Of a stretch of DNA of 64,000 nucleotides, positions 61,252-64,000 are shown piece by piece; position 1 is the first letter of the stretch, and every line of letters starts with the position of its first letter. The stretch comes from Massilia yuzhufengensis (GTDB lineage: Bacteria; Pseudomonadota; Gammaproteobacteria; Burkholderiales; Burkholderiaceae_D): NCBI RefSeq assembly GCF_900112225.1, contig NZ_FOLD01000006.1, forward strand, positions 1 through 64,000. The letters are read 5' to 3'. The notes below the pieces were generated by a model. It was not told the DNA's origin. It searched no databases and saw only the letters and a program-made list of their open reading frames with translations. The position numbers were made by a program, and so were the translations under genes.

Positions 61252-62522
61252 CCGAGCACCGGCCGGAATTTTTCGGCCGCGGCGGCCGCTGCCGTGGGGC
61301 GGTGATAGTCCGGAAACAGGTCTTCGCATGGCGCGTAATCGCGCAGCAGCTGGCGCGCCACGGTGATCTTGTGCACCTCCGTCGGGCCATCGGCAAGCCC
61401 CATCTGGTAGGCGCGCACGATCAGGCCGACGAAAGGCATCTCGGTCGAGACGCCGATCGAGCCATGGACCTGCAGCGCACTCGAGGCGATGTCGTGCAGG
61501 ACCCTGGGCATGGTCGCCTTGACGGCGGCGATGTCCTTGCGCACCTTCTGGTAGTCGTGATATTTATCGATGCGCCAGGCGGTACGCATGACCAGCAGCC
61601 GGAACTGCTCGAGCTGGATCCAGGCGTCCGCGATCTTTTCCTGCACCATCTGCTTGTCCGACAGGAGCGAGCCCTGCGTCGTGCGCGACAGGGCGCGCTC
61701 GCACAGGGCGTCGAGCGCGCCCTGTGCCTGGCCAATCACGCGCATCGCGTGGTGCACCCGCCCGCCTCCCAGCCGCACCTGCGCAATGGCGAACGCCGCG
61801 CCGGGCTCGCCCAGCATGCACTCGGCGCCGACCCGCACCGCGTCGAAATCCAGGTAGGCATGGGTGGCCTCCGGATCGTCCGCCACCCCGACATTGCGGA
61901 TGATCTCGATGCCGGGCGTATCGGCCGGCACCACGAACATGCTCATGCCCTGGTAGGCCGGGGCGTCCGGATCGGTGAGCGCCATGACGATGAAGAATGC
62001 CGCGTAGCGCGCATTCGACGCAAACCATTTCTGGCCGGTGATCACCCAGCCGTCCCCATCCCGAGTTGCACGCGAGGTGAACACCTTGGGGTCGGCGCCG
62101 CCTTGCGGCTCGGTCATGGCGAAGCAGGAAACCACCTCGTTGGCCAATAGCGGAGCGAGAAAACGCGCTTTCTGTTCAGGCGTGCCATAGGCTGCGAGGA
62201 TCTCGCAATTGCCCGAGTCGGGCGCGTGGGCGCCGAACACGATGGGCGCGAACAGCGCGCGCCCCAGGATCTCGTTCATCAGGCCAAGCTTGACCTGGCC
62301 GTACCCGGCGCCGCCCAGTTCCGGTCCCAGGTGGCAGGCCCACAGCCGGCGCTCGCGCACCTGCCGCTGGAGCGGGCGAACCAGCAGCGCGAAGCGCGGG
62401 TCGTGGATGTTCCACGGGCTGCCCAGCACGTGCTCGAGTGGCGCGACCTCGTCGCGAACGAACTGCGCCATCCAGTCCAGCTCTGCCTGGAACGCCGGGT
62501 CGGTTTCAAAATCCCATGCCAT
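61248..62522 (-). CDS. Acyl-CoA dehydrogenase (ACAD10/11-like)
   Basis: The 424-residue ACAD has CFAMTEPQGGADPKVFTSRA, WVITGQKWFASNARYAAFFI, QVHGSIGVSTEMPFVGLIVR and the C-terminal ADGPTEVHKITVARQLL, typical of the ACAD10/11 and FadE-type group. It is coupled by an ATGA overlap to the phosphotransferase gene and lies 21 bases after an SDR gene. It probably removes phosphate and rearranges, or dehydrogenates, a hydroxyacyl-CoA. Confidence 0.91.
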   Translation of the reverse strand: MAWDFETDPAFQAELDWMAQFVRDEVAPLEHVLGSPWNIHDPRFALLVRPLQRQVRERRLWACHLGPELGGAGYGQVKLGLMNEILGRALFAPIVFGAHAPDSGNCEILAAYGTPEQKARFLAPLLANEVVSCFAMTEPQGGADPKVFTSRATRDGDGWVITGQKWFASNARYAAFFIVMALTDPDAPAYQGMSMFVVPADTPGIEIIRNVGVADDPEATHAYLDFDAVRVGAECMLGEPGAAFAIAQVRLGGGRVHHAMRVIGQAQGALDALCERALSRTTQGSLLSDKQMVQEKIADAWIQLEQFRLLVMRTAWRIDKYHDYQKVRKDIAAVKATMPRVLHDIASSALQVHGSIGVSTEMPFVGLIVRAYQMGLADGPTEVHKITVARQLLRDYAPCEDLFPDYHRPTAAAAAAEKFRPVLG

Positions 62523-62543
62523 GTCGGTCTCCTAGGTTCGGTC

Positions 62544-63281
62544 TCATGCAAGCAGCAGGCCGCCATCGACCAGCAGGGTCTGGCCCAGCACATAGGCGGC
62601 CAGGGGCGAGGCCAGGAACAGCGCCGCCCCGGCCATATCGGCGGGCGTGCCCAGGCGTCCCAGCGGTATCTTCCTCAGTGAGGCTTCCAGCCGCTCGGGG
62701 TGGTCGGTGGTGACCCTGGTCAGCTTGGTGGCGACCAGCCCGGGCGCGATGCCGTTGACGCGGATGCCGTCGCGGGCCCAGGCTTCGGCGAGCGTGCGGG
62801 TCAGGCCGAAGGCCCCGGTCTTGGATGCGTTGTAGGCCGGCGTGCCGACCGTCGAGTGGAAGGCCGCGGCGGAGCTGACGATGATCATCGATCCGCGGGC
62901 GTGTGCGAGCATGCCGTGGAAGCGCTCGCCGCAGGCCATCAGGCTGACCAGGTTGACGTTGACGACTTCCCGGAACGCGGTCAGCTTGAATTCCTCGCGC
63001 CGGTAGCGCACGATGCCCTGGGCGCAGACCAGTACGTCGAGGCGGTCGAACGGCAGCGCCGTGGTGGCGACGGCATCAAAGTCGGCGACGTCGACGCGGG
63101 CGTAGTGCAGGCCGTCCAGGTCCGAACCCTGCCCGGCATCGTAATCGCCGGCCTGTGCCCGGGTGCCCCATACGTGCACCTCGGCGCCGCGCGCGCGGAA
63201 GGCCTGGGCGATGCCGTTGCCGATGCCGCTTGAGCCGCCGACGACCAGCACGGTCTTTCCGGAGTAATCGAGTTCGTTCAT
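62544..63281 (-). CDS. SDR-family oxidoreductase
   Basis: The 245-residue SDR has VVGGSSGIGNGIAQAF, CAQG in place of NNAG, VSSAAAF with the catalytic Ser and the catalytic YNASK. The ATG at 63281 overlaps the stop of the CoA transferase gene (ATGA). A 3-hydroxy or ring-alcohol dehydrogenase role is likely. Confidence 0.9.
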   Translation of the reverse strand: MNELDYSGKTVLVVGGSSGIGNGIAQAFRARGAEVHVWGTRAQAGDYDAGQGSDLDGLHYARVDVADFDAVATTALPFDRLDVLVCAQGIVRYRREEFKLTAFREVVNVNLVSLMACGERFHGMLAHARGSMIIVSSAAAFHSTVGTPAYNASKTGAFGLTRTLAEAWARDGIRVNGIAPGLVATKLTRVTTDHPERLEASLRKIPLGRLGTPADMAGAALFLASPLAAYVLGQTLLVDGGLLLA

Positions 63282-64000
63282 GGGTTGCCCGTGCTTGCCT
63301 GCATCAGGACGGTCAAGCCCTCGCGCTCGAGTGCGGCGACCTGCGCCGGACCGAGCCCCAACTGCGCCCACACCTGCGCGCTGTGTTCGCCCAGCGCCGG
63401 CGGCGCACGGTCCAGCCTCAAGGGCAGGTCGCCGAAATCCCAGTAGCCGCCAACCTGTTCGAGTTCGCCGTAAACTGCATGGCGGTAGCTGGCATGCAGG
63501 CCTGCTGCGGCGCAGTCCGGATCGTCGAGGAAGGCTTCGCCCTGCGACTCCAGCACCGGCTCGGCCGGCACGCCGGCGCCACGCAGCGCGGCCAGAGCGC
63601 GTTCGCGCGGCTGCGCGCCGAACCAGGCCTCGCGCTCATCGGCCAGTTCCCCTGCCAGCCGCGACATGGCCGTCCGTTCCTGCGCGTCGAACGCTGCCAC
63701 CGCAAGCCAGCCGTCCGCGCACAGGTACAGCCGGTGGTCCGGCGACAGCCCGGTCTGGGCCGCGTCGAGGCGCTCGACCGGCGTGATGCCCCCGTCGGGC
63801 AGCATCACTGCCTCGGCGACCGTCAGGAGGGTGGCGCCGAGCAGCGACGAGGCCACCATCTGCCCGGCCCCGGTGTCGAGCCGGCGGTAATGCGCCAGCA
63901 GCACCGCGAACACCGACGACAGCGCGGCCAGGTAGTCGCCCACGCCGAAACGCAGCCACATCGGTGGATTGCCCTGCCCGCCGCACTCGATCTCCCACCC
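63278..64000 (-). CDS. Class III (CaiB/BaiF) CoA transferase, C-terminal part, cut by window edge
   Basis: The frame is open to base 64000 and the gene continues off the right edge. The visible 240 residues start GWEIECGGQGNPPMWLRFGV and include GDYLAALSSVFAVLLAHYRR, DHRLYLCADGWLAVAAFDAQ, GVPAEPVLESQGEAFLDDP and PALGEHSAQV, all typical of the second half of CaiB/BaiF transferases. The catalytic Asp should lie upstream, outside the window. It would activate an acid substrate as its CoA thioester for the following ACAD. Confidence 0.9.
   Translation of the reverse strand, partial: GWEIECGGQGNPPMWLRFGVGDYLAALSSVFAVLLAHYRRLDTGAGQMVASSLLGATLLTVAEAVMLPDGGITPVERLDAAQTGLSPDHRLYLCADGWLAVAAFDAQERTAMSRLAGELADEREAWFGAQPRERALAALRGAGVPAEPVLESQGEAFLDDPDCAAAGLHASYRHAVYGELEQVGGYWDFGDLPLRLDRAPPALGEHSAQVWAQLGLGPAQVAALEREGLTVLMQASTGNP

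Noticed and set aside
14613..64000. Steroid degradation as a firm assignment
   Set aside because: Supportive genes occur (ACAD pair, DUF35/thiolase, DUF1302/1329), but 3-ketosteroid dehydrogenase, the 9-alpha-hydroxylase and the HsaA-D ring-cleavage set were not found in the window.
1..64000. CRISPR arrays, tRNA, rRNA and plasmid or phage origins
   Set aside because: No regularly spaced direct repeats, no cloverleaf or rRNA-like sequence and no iteron or parS-like cluster were recognised on reading; a covariance-model scan was not possible.

Overview
The window is a high-GC, proteobacterial-type chromosome segment. Gene style (a three-component Rieske oxygenase, DUF1302/DUF1329 proteins, CaiB-type CoA transferase, ATGA overlaps) suggests a betaproteobacterium of the Burkholderiales, possibly Massilia/Oxalobacteraceae; this is inference, because no rRNA or tRNA gene was recognised.

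Bases 1 to about 10,800 are an accessory, lower-GC defence region. It starts inside an IS3-family transposase. It then holds a degraded helicase remnant of the TOTE type, a large intact two-nuclease gene (Mrr/PD-(D/E)XK-like N-terminus plus PIN-like C-terminus), a frameshifted IS5-family transposase, an orphan coding remnant, and a complete type II CBASS operon (HNH-SAVED effector Cap5, CD-NTase, E1/E2-like Cap2, JAB protease Cap3).

Bases about 10,860-14,500 carry housekeeping or stress genes: a glutathione peroxidase and PEP synthase in one operon, and a divergent hemerythrin-domain protein.

From 14,613 to the right edge (CoA transferase cut off) lies one very large catabolic cluster of about 33 genes. 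It encodes a Rieske ring-hydroxylating dioxygenase (alpha and beta) with a separate 71-residue ferredoxin and a FAD ferredoxin reductase, a BphC-type extradiol dioxygenase, a cytochrome P450, two amidohydrolases, two fumarylacetoacetate-hydrolase-fold enzymes and seven SDRs. It also has a beta-oxidation set (four acyl-CoA dehydrogenases, two enoyl-CoA hydratases, 3-hydroxyacyl-CoA dehydrogenase, thiolase, a DUF35/thiolase-like pair, a phosphotransferase/ACAD pair, EtfAB, a CoA transferase) and an uptake module (DUF1302 outer-membrane protein, DUF1329, YCF48-like protein, MMPL/RND pump). Regulators are of the TetR, IclR and Crp/Fnr types. The gene content fits degradation of a polycyclic, isoprenoid-like compound carrying or acquiring an aromatic ring; the abietane diterpenoid (dit) pathway is the closest model I know, with steroids as the main alternative. 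The substrate is inferred.

The cluster is organised as several operons: DUF1302 to Bcr/CflA (28.3 to 16.7 kb, minus); amidohydrolase to SDR (33.5 to 28.5 kb, minus); SDR-tetR (minus); SDR-FAH-MFS-reductase (40.4 to 36.0 kb, minus); DUF35-thiolase (plus); ferredoxin-SDR-extradiol dioxygenase (plus); ACAD to crp (55.3 to 45.1 kb, minus); CoA transferase to MFS (right edge to 59.0 kb, minus). Seven of its promoter regions, and the gpx/hemerythrin divergent promoter, share a 19-bp dyad of the form ACA-N13-TGT, suggesting a single regulon, possibly controlled by the linked TetR protein.
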